NCBI RefSeq assembly: GCF_921293095.1
Contig: NC_060253.1
Coordinates: 97,047,073 to 97,111,072, forward strand
Direction of reading: 5' to 3'
Length of the DNA: 64,000 nt
Origin: Ischnura elegans
Lineage: Eukaryota; Arthropoda; Insecta; Odonata; Coenagrionidae
Shown: piece by piece, positions 46,026 through 58,501 of the stretch
Numbering within the stretch: the stretch's first letter is position 1
Layout of the letters: each line of letters starts with the position of its first letter
Notes under the pieces: model-generated
The model's input: the letters and a program-made list of their open reading frames with translations, nothing else
Databases searched by the model: none
Told to the model about the DNA's origin: nothing
Translations under genes and position numbers: made by a program

Positions 46026-46742
46026 CCGGTAATAGATTGGCACGTTGAAACATAAAATCAAAAACAAGTATTATGATTCTAAATGACATTCTGATTCCTC
46101 ACTGCTGAATACTCTCTCAGGATTTATTCACCAGTGACTTTCTTCAGCACGCGAAACCACGTCGGTTATTTCTGTTGACATTGCATTAAATGTAATATCA
46201 TAAAAGGCCAACAAAATTGACGAAGACGCAATACCTACAAATATATCAGCGCTGTTTTACAAACAGGTATACATTCGTGGTATACCTATTTACATCAATC
46301 GATCGCATTTCTCTTACCAATATTTAAATTCATTCTCTTTGGGAAATGATTTTCTTCTTGAAAAGAAAATTCGTTGAATCATTCGGATTTGAACCTAAAA
46401 ACGATAATTAATTCATTTCTTCTCTTCTCGTGATGCTACTTCTTTCCTAATATTTTCTGTAATTTTTCTGTGCTCTTGAACCATTTTCACCCACATCGCA
46501 CGAACTTTTCTTTTTATATTCCTGACATTAAACAGCACTCGTGTGTCCATTTCCTGCGATGACACAATAAGTAATGGAGAGTAGAAAAAATCTCTATCCT
46601 GTCGTTGGCAACTTTGCTACGTATAATACCCTCAAGTCTTCGAGCCGGAAGTCTTCCAAAAGAGGTTTATAAATACCGATGACAAGAAGTCGTAAGATAG
46701 TGGATACGGAAGGTCTCTTGAGGAAAAAAATTACTTGATGCC

Positions 46743-47587
46743 CAGGGCCGGATTTACCGTACAAAATAGGCAATAGGCGTGCCTAGGAGTGTCGCAGTCC
46801 AAGGGGCACCTTCTGTAAGGCAACCTGCAATGATCTGTACTGGAGGCGCCTCAAAGTGCACCGTCGTCAGCAGGCTTATTTTGTGTGTTCCGTCTGCCTG
46901 CAGGTGCCCTCTTTGCTAGGGATTTAAATGTGCCAAGTTAGGATTATAGCAGAACTTGAACTGCGATGCCATAATTAATGAATTTGCCGAAAAGAAGACA
47001 AGAAGGAAACTTTTGAAGTAGTTCTCGTTATGCTTGAGTTGGGCCCCATTATGTCTTCCTTCATGTTTTTAATCTGCGCTTTAATTTCTCTGAAAGATAT
47101 TACAGGAAGATATGAAGTTGGCCGTATTTGTATTTTATAGGCTTAGTTCAATTGAAAATGTCGTTCGCACCATTGCTCTTCGTGCGTTTTAAAATTAGTT
47201 AACTTATATTATATTTCATGATACCGCAGTTCATTCAGTAAAAGTAGTACGTTATATTTTTATTTTTTATGTTGCTCTTCTTTTTGCTGTATGAATTAAG
47301 GCTAGAAATTATTTTTAGAAAGGGTATTCATAAAGTGTTTTATTTGCATAAAAGTTAAATTGTTTCAAATAGTTTTTCTTCAAGCTGTTAAGAAAATTGA
47401 ATCGCCTGTGTTTTCCCTGCGTAAAAATTCAAGCATAAACTTATGTTGTCAGTCATATATATGCTTATTCCTTTTTTCCGAACCTTAGCTCATACGAGTG
47501 GCTATGCCATATCATAAAAATCGGGAAGGGGGGGGGGGCTCAATGGAGAGGTGCCTATAGCGTAACTTTGGGTAAATTCGGCCCCGG
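46743..47587. mobile_element. hAT-like element directly upstream of exon 2
   Basis: The left end CAGGGCCGGATTTACCGTAC and the right end, read on the minus strand as CCGGGGCCGAATTTACCC, are inverted repeats of about 18 bp in the style of hAT ends. The interior repeats GGCACC/GGTGCC blocks near both ends and has a poly-G run near 47529. A matching 8-bp duplication is not evident. It ends 139 bp before the exon 2 acceptor, so the branch point and polypyrimidine tract lie just beyond it. Confidence 0.55.
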
Positions 47588-47726
47588 TGATACTTGAAAG
47601 GAGATTGGGTGAGAATTGGCTTGAACACCCCGAAACTTCTCACGTAATCAATGGATCCCCCTTGATAGGTGGTATACTTGTATTGGAATTCGGCCTACAG
47701 GAGTCATTTATTTGTTTTTGTTTCAG

Positions 47727-47993
47727 GCGGCGGGCACTCGTCAATCGAGGACAGCGTCACCCTCTCACCGTCGGCGTGGGCGGACGAGGACCCGCTGGTG
47801 CTGCTCTCTGGCGGCGCGGCGCTCAATTGCACGCCGCCCGCCATCGACGATTTCCCGCGAGACTTCTTCACGGAGCAGCAGCGCCAGGAAGGTGCCGTCG
47901 TGGTCCACGTGGCCGTCTCCCTCTACCTCTTCGTGGCCCTGGCCGTCGTCTGCGACAAGTACTTTGTGCCGGCCGTCGAGAGGATATGCCAGG
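47727..47993 (+). CDS. NCKX/SLC24 exchanger, exon 2 (N-terminal loop and TM1)
   Basis: The exon has 267 bases, phase 1 at both ends. The acceptor is a T-rich tract ending in TTTCAG at 47726 and the donor is GTGAGTG at 47994. It encodes about 89 residues: an acidic, Ser-rich stretch, then NCTPPAIDDFPRDFF, which matches the conserved loop before TM1 in Na+/Ca2+-K+ exchangers. A hydrophobic helix follows (GAVVVHVAVSLYLFVALAVVC), then the conserved CDKYFVPAVERIC. The NCT is a possible N-glycosylation site. In the family this part lies at the outside face, and TM1 packs beside the alpha-1 ion-binding helices. The reaction, from family knowledge, is export of Ca2+ and K+ in exchange for Na+ across the plasma membrane. 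Codon use is very GC-rich compared with the flanking intron. A hAT-like element ends 139 bp upstream. I am confident of the family but not of which insect paralogue it is. Confidence 0.93.
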
Positions 47994-49160
47994 GTGAGTG
48001 GCTGGCTCCCCTGCTGCAATTGAGCGCAAATAACCTGGCGATCACACTTTCATAGGAAACGACAGTTTTGTATTAAAAAAGAACCAATTACTTTAGGTTA
48101 AGCACATGGAAATAAATAAGCGTTACAAATTTGGTGCTTTTATAAAAAAATAGTATGCAGTGGACGCCATATATAATTCGTCCGTAGAATTACTGCAATC
48201 TGCTGCGCTCAAGGAGGTTGTAAATATCTGTAGAGGGCACCACTGGTTTCGAGCGTGGAGCCAAGTGTGGCCGGAATCTGGCTGCTTGGGTAGGACAAGC
48301 CACGCCCACTTTGACCAAAACAATGACAATCCCATAAGGGTCAATGCTTACTATTTGGTGAAATTTTTGGCTATAATTCAGTAATACATTAAAATAAACT
48401 ATGGAGCGCACAATGTATTTTTTTTTACTTCATTGGTAGGATCCGTGAATTTGTGACTCAAATATCTTTTCTCAGGGATATATTATCGTTAATCACCACG
48501 GTTACGTTCTACAACCAGGTAAGCCGAAAATAAAATTATACTAGAGTAAACTAGTCATTTACCTGCACTTGTACCAATGTTAAATTTTATTATAGCCAGC
48601 AGAAATCTAACAATAACAGTAATTAAGTATATTTTCAAGCATATTACCACTAGTAAAGTGGTCAACAGACAGGGTATTTATAAATTAATAGAAGTATCGC
48701 GAATGGTGGGAAAAATCCAAAAACAATCACGGGTGAAATACCAGTGATTTTAGTAGCATTTTTCACTCATTGTAGCGCATTGTCAGAACACAACTTAGCC
48801 ACATCAAAATATCAGTGGGAGACTAAGTCCAACAATTGTCAAACCAAGATGGTGGGACTTTGACCACGCTGAAAATTCGGAAACAGCGCCTCCTGATATT
48901 TACAATCTCCTTGGCCGCGCATCTTGATAATAATCCTTTGCTGCCTCGGTGTGGTGTTATTTTTCGGAGTTCTCCATTTTGTAATGTACCCAAGTTTTTT
49001 TCATTCCAAGACGGTTTTTAACACAGTTAACGTTTTTAATTAAGAAAACCTGGGGAAAAAACGCACGAAACAAAAAAAAAATGATTACGATACTGCGCGT
49101 TCTAAAAATTCCACGCTAACTTCGCAATTAATTTAAAATCAACCGAATCCCATGCTAATG

Positions 49161-49820
49161 GGGTAGTTTTCTTCATCAAAGAAAACATAAAGCATTGATT
49201 GCGATTCGTCACCCACCATTACTGCATTCATAATATACAGATTATTTAGTTTTAGACATCCCAGTTTAGACGAATGGCAATGGTCAATTTTATCCTCATT
49301 TGAAAAAGACCAGATTGGCGCCCCTGCGATTCCACTCCACGTGACGTCACAGGGACCTACTTTCTATAAGAGTAGATAGGAGTTTTACATCGTCTAAGAT
49401 TACCAATGCATGCATGAGGCACAGAGCTCAGGGAAACATGTCTTAATAATCACCTATTAAAACTCCCTATGGTCGGAAAGTTTCCTTCATTTGATAAGGT
49501 ATTAATAATCCTTATTTAAGCCAAACGCTACCTGCTAGAAGGGTAATCTGCTACCTGCTAGCAGCCTGCATCTCAGCGGCGCACATAACCTCGCCCAAAG
49601 GTCACCTCACACGGCGACAGCGGGAACCAGAATGACGTCCAACGGGGTTCTCCCAGCATTCATACTTAGCCGTCGCGTTTTCGAGCGCTTGAAAATTTTC
49701 ACATTTCATTTAATCGCGAAAAATATACATCGGCATTTAAAAATCTAAAAGCGTGAAATGCGTACTTCAGGAGAAATAATCTTTCGATTTAGGCAATAAT
49801 AAAATAATAGGAAACCACCC
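49161..49820 (-). mobile_element. TA-MITE copy B
   Basis: Inverted copy of the elements at 6054 and 61597. It reads GGGTAGTTTTC at the left and GGAAACCACCC at the right, followed by TA (49821-49822). The preceding bases are AAT, so the left TA has changed. It includes the CACGTGACGTCACAGGGACC segment (49338) and the GCATGCATGAGGCACAGAGC segment. Length 660 bp, non-coding. Confidence 0.75.
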
Positions 49821-52600
49821 TATTTTCGCGCTAACCTCACCAGCTTCCATGCGATTTTCTTTCCCGTTATTGGCGGTGGGTACTGCAATCTCGTGCTAAA
49901 TCCTTCCCTATGGATAATATTTGCGGATAATATTATTGCTAATGTTTTCTTTAATCCGGTATTAACTGGTATTTTCCCCGTTCGTCCTCGGCCCGATTAG
50001 TTCTCGTGGATTTGTTTCCGTATGGATGGAGGGGGAAGGTGTAGGGGGTTTGGTCGGGGGATAAGGGAGGCGCTTATACACTGCCGCCAATGTCACATGG
50101 CCAATTGTCCCTTAAACTCTTTGGGTGTTCAGCTGCGAGGACGCCGACCCAGCGGACTGCCTCTTGGCAAGCACTCTCCGCCAATTGTTGTCAGCCCTCC
50201 GCTTTACTCACCAGGGTGTTTCCATTCACTTGCCGTGGATGCCTCTGACGCTACCACAGTGCTGCCAAGGAAGGAATTTGGGAAGGCCCACTCCTCAGTT
50301 CCTTCCTCTACCTATCTTGCACCATGCACAAACGGAAGGAGTTATGGAATTGTGAAACATGTGACCGAGATTGAAATGGCTAAATCCGTGATCACGTGAT
50401 AATAAAATAGCGTTTTTCGACGATAGTTTGTTTACATGTTGCTTATTTTTATTTTGAAAAATGAACTCTCTGAATTTTAGGTCATTTATAAGGAACTTTT
50501 TCCTGACTTTTTGAAAATTTATCGCAAAATAAATAAAGTAATAAATAAAAAAGTGGTTAAGTATTGAAAATTTATTTCACAGTGCAAAAATGTCCAATTA
50601 AAAATTAAAAAATACCTCAAGAAAAAATAAAAAAATGAAGAAAAATGAGTTACCAACTTTTTTTTTGATGTGAAGGTTTTATTTTCGTCATAACTTATCT
50701 TCTCTCTACGATTACTACATATTATTCATCTATCACAATTTCAGACCTTTGTGAACGACCCTGTAATTGTAATTTTTTATTTGATGCCTCAGCATCTGTT
50801 TATATTCATATTCGTCTCGCCTCAGTGATAACTTGATTTTGAAGATTTAATGGAAAACTTTAGGGGTAATTTTTTTCCATGATTCATGCATCTTTGACTT
50901 ATGGGTATTTTCCATAAGCCAATAACTATGTACTCATATGTAAAAGTTTAGGTTTTAACTATGTCCTCATAGTTTGCACATTTCATTGAGAATTTTTATG
51001 AAACATTTCAGCCACATGGCTTGAAGGAATCATCTTTTGACTCTTGGACACCTAAACATTGGGGAAAAAATATAAATTTATCGAAAAAAAATAAAATCTC
51101 TTGGAAAATGCTGCATTCAAGCGCTGCTTGAAATCCTGATGACTACCTTGGATGAATCTTCCACGTGAAACAAATGATAAAATAATTCAACGCCATGAAG
51201 AATCTTGGGGTGTTATTATAATCGAAAAATACTGCTTTATCATTTAATCCCTTTTCCGTTATTTCCAAAGTGAGATGGTTACTTTATTGAACAATTACAT
51301 ACCTGCAGGTTAACCTGCATTTGGCACGTTTTTTTTAGTTACCGTTTTTGAATTTTTTTTCGAGCGAACGATATACAAATAGACTGAGATTTTTACCAAA
51401 ATGCTGCATTTAATATTTCAATATTTGTTCAAAACAAGAACTAGAGTTAAGAGTTTCGTTTATGATAGTGTCGTAATTCGATTATCCACAGCCCTATTAA
51501 TGAGAAAACTTCCACAAGACGCGTCGGACACAACCATAAGTAGCACTACGGGATTTATGAGTAAGCGAGGCACCTACGTAATAACTTTGGTTGTAATCCA
51601 TGTAGACACATGGAAATGCATGGCGGACGGACAAATAGACATCCTCTTTTATACACATAGATTTTAGCCTCACTCCTCTCCGTCCGTTTCCCTTCTTACT
51701 ATCCCCTACCTAACATTTGATCTACGCCAATCACCTCTGCATAGACACACTAGTTTATAAGTAGGTCTATGCATGGCACGAAGGAAATTTTAATCTAATG
51801 ATAATTTAAAACTTTTTTCTTTTATTGTCATTTTATTAAACTTGAGGCATGAAAAGTTTTATTTTCACGCTATATTTTCTGGAACTGTGTTAAAAAATTA
51901 GTTATGTATCGCCCTTAGTGGTGATCCTGGTCAAAAATGTGGAAGGTGTTAATTTAAATGAGAATTTTGCGTTAGCAAGGAAGAAAAAAATAAAGTTTTT
52001 GCTCTGAGAGTAATCTAGTAAAATAGAGGTTCGTCTTTATATCAGTATTCCATTGTTTACATTGGAGTGGATTGCATAGGTATTCGAATAATCGACGTCG
52101 TTGACCTTTTCGTTATGGGTCGGCACCGGCTCCGTGCCGTATCAGGTGTGTGACTCGGATCGAAGGGTTAATGATGTCTCCCGCTCCCTTGTTCTCCTTG
52201 GGTCGTTTCTCCCGATGACGTCGACTCATTTGCCTTCATCGGCTCGCTTTACGGCCTTCCATTGCCGTTCGGGAAGAGCGCGCTCGCGTATCCCATGGCA
52301 ACGTGCGTCACCCATCCAGCGCCATTAATTACTCCCGCATTCACTAATTCCTCCTCCATTCCTACGACGTCCGTCGGTACTTCGGTTGCCAACGGACGTG
52401 AATTCGCTCTACCAGGTGACCCAGTGCTGCCCTCGTGTGCTGAAGCTCGGAAAGTACAGGCAATAAAACTAAGTATAAACCATGGGGTTTATTTCTCAGT
52501 CAGTGACTTATTAAGCACGTCCTGTCTCCTGTGCACAGTTCGGATTTGAGACGTGAACACGTTCACTAAACCTCGTTGAGATTCGTATTGGAAGGAGAAT

Positions 52601-52760
52601 GCTAAGGAGTGTAACTGGTAACATACCTGACCGGCAATTGAGAGACTCGGGTTCGAATCCCGACTAAGCCAAATGATGTATTTCCATGGCGTATTTCATC
52701 CGCGGTGTATATTATCAATCATAACTCCAGGAGAAGGTCCATCTCCTCCTCGCTGAACCT
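52601..52760 (+). repeat. tRNA-derived SINE
   Basis: GTGTAACTGGTAACATACC (A-box region) is followed 30 bp later by CTCGGGTTCGAATCCCGACT, a near-perfect B box and T-stem, then AAGCCA. The non-tRNA body AAATGATGTATTTCCATGGC follows. The A/B spacing fits a Pol III internal promoter. Extent of the body not certain. Confidence 0.55.
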
Positions 52761-52923
52761 TCTTCCCCCAACCATTTTCCTTCCCAAAGAATAAAAACGA
52801 TTATTCTCTTCATTCTTTCCTTTTGCAGTTAATTTTGCTATCCCAACGTTTTATAAACCTGATTATCGATATTTTATATCGATATTTTTATGTAAAAGTT
52901 ACATGAGCGATTCCACGCGTCAC

Positions 52924-53318
52924 GGACTGACCGTCACAATGCGTTTTTGAACTTTTAAGAACATACGTAACGCGAACGGACTGACATAAAAAACTTTTTC
53001 AACTTCCAAATTGCTGCAAAATGGTGTGAAGTTTAACTTTGGTTGATACACTACTTTGCCTTGAAAAATATAGGACTTACGTGACTTAAAATTCACTGTC
53101 AAGGACTGACAAAAATGAAACGAACTTTCAGCTCAGAGTAAAACCTCTAAGGTTTCCTCTGAAACAAAGAGCGATCGGAGTTTCAGTAAAATACATCTCA
53201 GAATACCAAAAGCTAATTTCATAATGCTGCAAAGTCCATTACAATAACTGATTTTACAGAGGAGTAATTCCTCTTGAAAAGCATCGTCACGGACTGACCG
53301 GAAATGTCACGGACTGAC
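52924..53318. repeat. Cluster of five GGACTGAC motifs
   Basis: GGACTGAC occurs at 52924, 52978, 53103, 53291 and 53311, all on +; three are within GTCACGGACTGAC. By chance an 8-mer would appear far less than once in 400 bp. Function unknown. Confidence 0.6.
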
Positions 53319-55614
53319 TTTTGTGATTCCCTTCTGGTATAAATTTATTCACAGCCAAAATATTTTACAAAATAACTTCTTTAATTAAAATTAAACAAAA
53401 CAAATTTGTGCAAAACCCCTTAAAATCATTCAAAGTAATGAACGAACCTCAAAATAGAAATAAATTCATTAATTCAGTGGCCATAAAAATCAATTAGCGA
53501 AACAGGTTTTTTGCGCGTATATGACTCATTAAATTTAGTATGTGGCTAAAAACTGTGGAGAGCACATAAAAAACTTCTTATCAGAGACACACGCGACTCA
53601 TGCTAGTGTCAGGACTTAATAACGAAAGTCTAGACTTTATAGCACACATTTTGATCCATATCATAGTCTTCAACTACTTTTTTTATTTAACCAGTCAGTA
53701 TGACATTTACGTGGAATTGCTTACATGAATTAAACATATATTAATTATATTTAAAATGTGCACATTTCTATTTTTCAACTTGGTTGTCAATAAAATGAAT
53801 TCTCTCTGAGTTAGCAAATTCAATGATTCGCTCGAGCACTCCCTTTCGTTACAGCTCTGATATCAACTATAAGAATTCGCTTTTTAAAAAACAAAGTTTA
53901 GCCTGAAAAATATAGAATCACAAAAAATTGACAGTTTAATAAGGTTTTCTTGTCCTATTTCTTTATTTAGTTATTCGTATTCAAAGAACAGTACTCATAA
54001 TTTCTGCGCCCACAGTATGTGAATATATTGCTGTGTTTCCATTGATGGAAATATTGTCTCAGACTTGATCGGTAATGTCTGCTTATGAGGGCGGCAAGCC
54101 AGCAGCTTCCAAATTCTAAACCTTCCTGCGGTAGTCCCTTCGGCAGTACCAGCTCGTCTTGTTTGTAAAACAAGTTTTGCTTAGGATGGAGACAAAAGGT
54201 CATATTTCTGAAGGAATTGTCATTTTGGCTCAAAATAAAATGTAAATTAAGCGACTAAATGAATCTTTTTTTACAAGAAACCTATTCATATCAAATATTC
54301 CATATTATATCAACAAAAAATTCGCAAAAGTCACTGCCGCCGCTTTAGGAAATATTTGTACTCAAACGTGAGGTTTTAGTGCCGTAGTGATCTGAGGTCA
54401 ATTGGGTAAAATATGTGTCACTAGCAGAAAGGGACTTTATACTCTAAAATCGAAGAAGCAAACATGATCTCCACGGTTGCAATCTTAGTTATATTCTTAT
54501 AGGGTCCTTATTAACCCCTGTCCCACCTGGGGTGAACTTTCCTGTTCTGAAAAAAAACTAATGCCTGCGCAAATAATCGTTCTCCTTTTTCACCGTAGTT
54601 CTATATGTAACCCTCATCATCTCATTTGGCGTTAGGATATTTCAGCCATCATTAGGAACAGTCGAGTTATCCTCGTATGTTTAACTGCAGTGACAGTAAC
54701 CACTTTAACGAAATGGTTTCTTAAACATATTTAAAGATATCGCGTATCCTAAAATTTAAATTACTCATTTTATTTAAATTTATGTTCCCTACTAACTTTT
54801 ATCTTACCATTTCGTAAGCTGTTTGAGAGTGTGAATATTTCTTCATTTGGAAGCACTCTGAATTTCTGATCGCTCTGACTAAATTGGCATGTGATTTTTA
54901 TTTTTTCTTATTTTTTTAGGGATGCGGGATTTAAGGGTTATAGGGTAATCATTGATAAAAATTCCCGCGAATATAAATATAATAATTCCCGCGAAATATT
55001 TATTTGCTGAGAGTGGAAGCTGATTTCTTTCTTTTTCTCGAGCTCATATCATAAAAAATGGTTACGTAAACTAATGAATACCGCATTCTTTGTGAAAAAA
55101 CTTGAGTCACTTTTTAAACATTTTATTTCGAAAACTATCAACTTGTACGATTATCACACTGAAGGGAAGCTTGGTGTAATCAACTTCCAAATTTTTACCC
55201 CTTTGAGGTGACTAAATCTGTTTCATCCGTTCAACATTTGATAGTGCTATTCAAGTGATGAGTGTATTAAAAAGTGAAGTATGAACGTTGTACTGGGAAA
55301 TAAGGTTAATTATGGTTATTTCCAATTCGATTTCAAAGACTGCATTTCTTTTTGGAAGGTAAGCAAATTACCACCTTGATAGCGAAGTAGGCAGTAACCG
55401 TAACTGGAGAGAGTAGATGGTAATAAGAACGGAACTAGAAAATTTACGTGATGGTGAAGAATTTCAGGGTTGGATTCCAAAAATATTGATATTGGAGTAG
55501 AACCTCTAAACAGTTTAACATTCAAATGATGCGATCCTTTTCCCCTTCCACGTAGATCGTCAAAACCCTCTTAAGATAATTCGTCGCTATGTGCCTTGGT
55601 TTGAGCAATTTTTG

Positions 55615-55860
55615 TATGCCATCTTCTTCCTCTGTCTCTGCAGCTATTCCCGTTAGAGGTCGCTGTACCTAATAATTCAACTACAAGCCACTCGATCCTG
55701 GGAAACCCTGTCAGTCTAACCATTCTCAACACAGTCCCTCCATCTTCTCTTTGGTCTTCCCCTCGTTATCTTCCCTTTTTCCCGCTAAGTTCGAACTCTG
55801 TTCGCCAAATACTCCTCATCCATTCTTAAAATGTCCGAACTATTGCATCCATCTCTCTTG
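55615..55860 (-). mobile_element. LINE C-terminal fragment, family C, copy C1
   Basis: Minus strand: ILRMDEEYLANRVRT, then a decayed GKR..TRGRPKRRWRDCVEN segment in shifted frames, then RYSDL. This is the common end of a LINE polyprotein (MDE.RL.RRV...GKRGRGRPRRRW.DCV). It shares details with the + strand copy at 62262. Confidence 0.5.
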
Positions 55861-56249
55861 CACCTTGCTTTAGATATCAACAAATCCCGTATTTTCCCAT
55901 GTTGTATTTATTCCTAATCATATCCCTTCTAGTTTTTCCCATCATTCATCTCAGCATCACTGCGACATCCATTTTCTTTTCGTTGACTTTCTTAAAGGCC
56001 AGGTTTACTGGCTTAAGACAGTGCTGGCCGAAGAACGGCTATATATACTTCACCCTTCATCCTGTTCTCAATCCTGCGATCTGTATGCCACAGTAGGGGG
56101 TAGGAGTAATCCACTTGTTGACGCGTACCTCGAAGAGCTTTGAGGAACGGGCGCTGGATGGCAGCTCTTTGAATCGAGCGCTTTCCCCGCACTCGCCAGC
56201 CGCGGCAATCGCAAAGAGTTAACATAACGCCCGCACGAGGCGCTGTCAT

Positions 56250-56299
56250 CACGGCAGATTTTTTCCCCCGTTGATGGGGGAGGTGAAAAATCTGCCGTG
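56250..56299. repeat. Short perfect-armed hairpin
   Basis: CACGGCAGATTTTT and AAAAATCTGCCGTG form 14-bp arms, with CCCCC/GGGGG pairing inside. Total 50 bp. Possibly a tiny MITE; class unknown. Confidence 0.55.
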
Positions 56300-56839
56300 T
56301 CAGAAAAATCTCTCGTCTGTCTTTAGAATAATTTTGTCGTCTTCCTTCTAGGCTTGGGAGTAAGGTGCATAGGTAGAAACGCGCCCTTACCCCGACCCGT
56401 AAAATTCAATTGGGCCAACAAGGGGTGTTTTGGGACGCTAAAAGTAATACTGGGTGCTCAGAATAATCATTAAAATTCAATCACGTGCATCATATCATGC
56501 TTCATTTGAAAATCAGCAAGAAATTGTTTGTAGGGATTCTTGGAAGGCATGAAAGTTGCCTTTACTGATGTCTTTTGATCCAAAATCGGTGTATTTAATT
56601 AAATCAGCTGTACATTTAGTTTAAATAGTGCTGAGGGTTACATCCACCGTTCGCTGCTGACATACATCGTGAAATTTTACTAAATCGAAAAATAGTGTCA
56701 CGAGGATAGGTGCCCCTGGTTTAATGGTCTCCTCAGCAGATTTTTCGCGGTTAGTCAAGGGAAAATATTTCGGGGGTGGGAATAATGAAATGACCCACAG
56801 ATACATACGTTCTCAGGTTGATGGATTCCCTTTTTTCCT

Positions 56840-57227
56840 AGATATTGATATGGACTAATACCTTTAATTTTTCTCATTTTCAGCTTATAGCTACCCATTA
56901 TTCTACTTATTTTACCAAATACTCTCCAATCAATCTGTGTCGGCTTTAACAGCTATATCATCGGCGAATCGTAGCATGTTATTAATTTCTCCATGGATCT
57001 TCATTACTAAGTCTTATGGTGTCATTAATGCCTTCCTCACGTAATTGTTGGAATATTAGGGTGACAAAACTTCCTGATCCAACTACTCCACTACTCTTCG
57101 TTCTATACTTCGGTTTATTATCATTGTCTGTATCTCCATTGCGTGCGATGTCAGGCTTAACGGTCGTAAAATGTTCAGTCCTCTGATATTTTTCTCTTGG
57201 GAATTGGAATGGTAATGTTATTCTCAA
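56840..57227 (-). pseudogene. LINE reverse-transcriptase fragment with FADD motif, copy C2
   Basis: The minus strand reads INNMLRFADDIAVKADTD (catalytic FADD at about 56960) and continues SRIMGSYKLKMRKIKGI; the frame before it has INDTIRLSNEDPWRN. This is RT motif 5 and its surroundings in an RTE-like LINE. Copy C1 lies about 1 kb downstream on the same strand, the normal distance to the C-terminus, so the two may be one element with other DNA inserted. Confidence 0.6.
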
Positions 57228-58501
57228 ATCAATTTTAAAATACCACCTGGGTAAATTTAGCTATTTATTTTGTTCGGCTGGTTCAATGTATTTTCTCCTG
57301 CAGTGTTAATCAGTTCTACTGGAATATCGTTAAAACCAGATGCTTAATTTATCCTCAAATCTCATGCTGCTTTGCAAAAAAATGCGCTCGCAAAAGCTCA
57401 AAGCGTACGGGCGCAAAACGCAATATCTTCGTGTTAATTCTAATTGCCTGAGGACAGGTGTAGCTGGTCCAATTTTAGATGCAATGTCCTCAGGAAGAGC
57501 GTGTGTAAGATATTATCGAGCAGACGGTTAATCAGCTTAGCAGTCAAAATAGTAGTTATTGATGAGATCAAATTTATTACTTTATTTCATTTCAAAAATG
57601 AATCGTAGGAAACGTAAAAAATGTCAAATATCTACAAGGGGAACCAAAACTTCCTATCAAACGGTCGTATTTTGCTTGTTTTCGTGACGAATGAGGCTTC
57701 ATTCACTGCAACTTAACTTGAGTTATTTGGCACATCTGAAGAGTTGAAAACTTGAAGAGAGCTGGTTCACTACAGTTTAACGCGACGTAACTCCTTTGGA
57801 ACGATTACTAATTTATTAATGTACATATTTATGTGAAAAATAACTAGAAATTAGGAAGATTGCGATGAAAATTCAGGTCTAATGAGCAATCAAAAGTTTT
57901 ATCAAGTCCATTTCATAATTGAAGCACGGTCTGATCAGTGAGTGGTGGAATATGCTACTCGTAGGTCTTGGGCATTTAAAATCAAGTTAAGCCGAGTTAC
58001 GTTGCTATGAACCGAGTTTAAAAAAATCAATTTTCAGGGTAAATAGAAAAGATGTTTGCCAAAAATTACCTCTATCATATGCATAAAAATGTTGAACCTG
58101 CGAAAATACGTAGGCAAAAAATTCAAATGTGAAATGTAGACAAACTTTGACATAGGTCGACTCTGTACACCTTTGAAAATTTCTAGTTGATACATTTAAG
58201 GCCATATTACAGAACGTTACTCAAGTCTTTATCCTGACTCTTTATCTCAAGTCTTTATCCTGACTCGGTTGCCACGATGGTGTTATGAGAAGTCATTAGT
58301 TCCCGTGCTCACTCATACTATACCTCGCAGTTTATAAGTTGAGTGAAAACTCAAGTTAGGCCAAATTCCAAAATATCCTCCGTCGTTGTTTCAGATTTTT
58401 TAAATGAAATATAACTATTTAAAATACTTCCAGGTGTGATATTGTACTCCGGTAATGTAATTTTTTAATGACTTGTAGAGATTGAGTGACACTATTTCAG
58501 G

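Larger units (their letters stand above)
15474..47726 (+). other. Intron 1 of the NCKX gene (about 32.3 kb)
   Basis: Phase-1 intron inferred from the exon 1 donor (GTGAGTG) and exon 2 acceptor (TTTCAG). It is AT-rich and filled with repeats listed separately. Parts in which I could recognise nothing beyond AT-rich sequence and short chance open frames: 16270-18730, 19195-20850, 20995-23550, 23880-25010, 25510-26530, 28145-29690, 33625-36130, 36950-37100, 37610-38990, 41115-41865, 46030-46740. The extent depends on exon 1 being real. Confidence 0.5.

Noticed and set aside
47587..48055. Other-frame open frames over exon 2, and in-frame extension beyond 47993
   Set aside because: Exon limits are set by the TTTCAG acceptor, the GTGAGTG donor and contiguity with the alpha-1 exon; the rest is intron or wrong frame.
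50022..50399. 125-codon + strand frame in intron 2
   Set aside because: No family similarity; mixed composition; lies inside an intron whose flanking residues are contiguous in the protein family.
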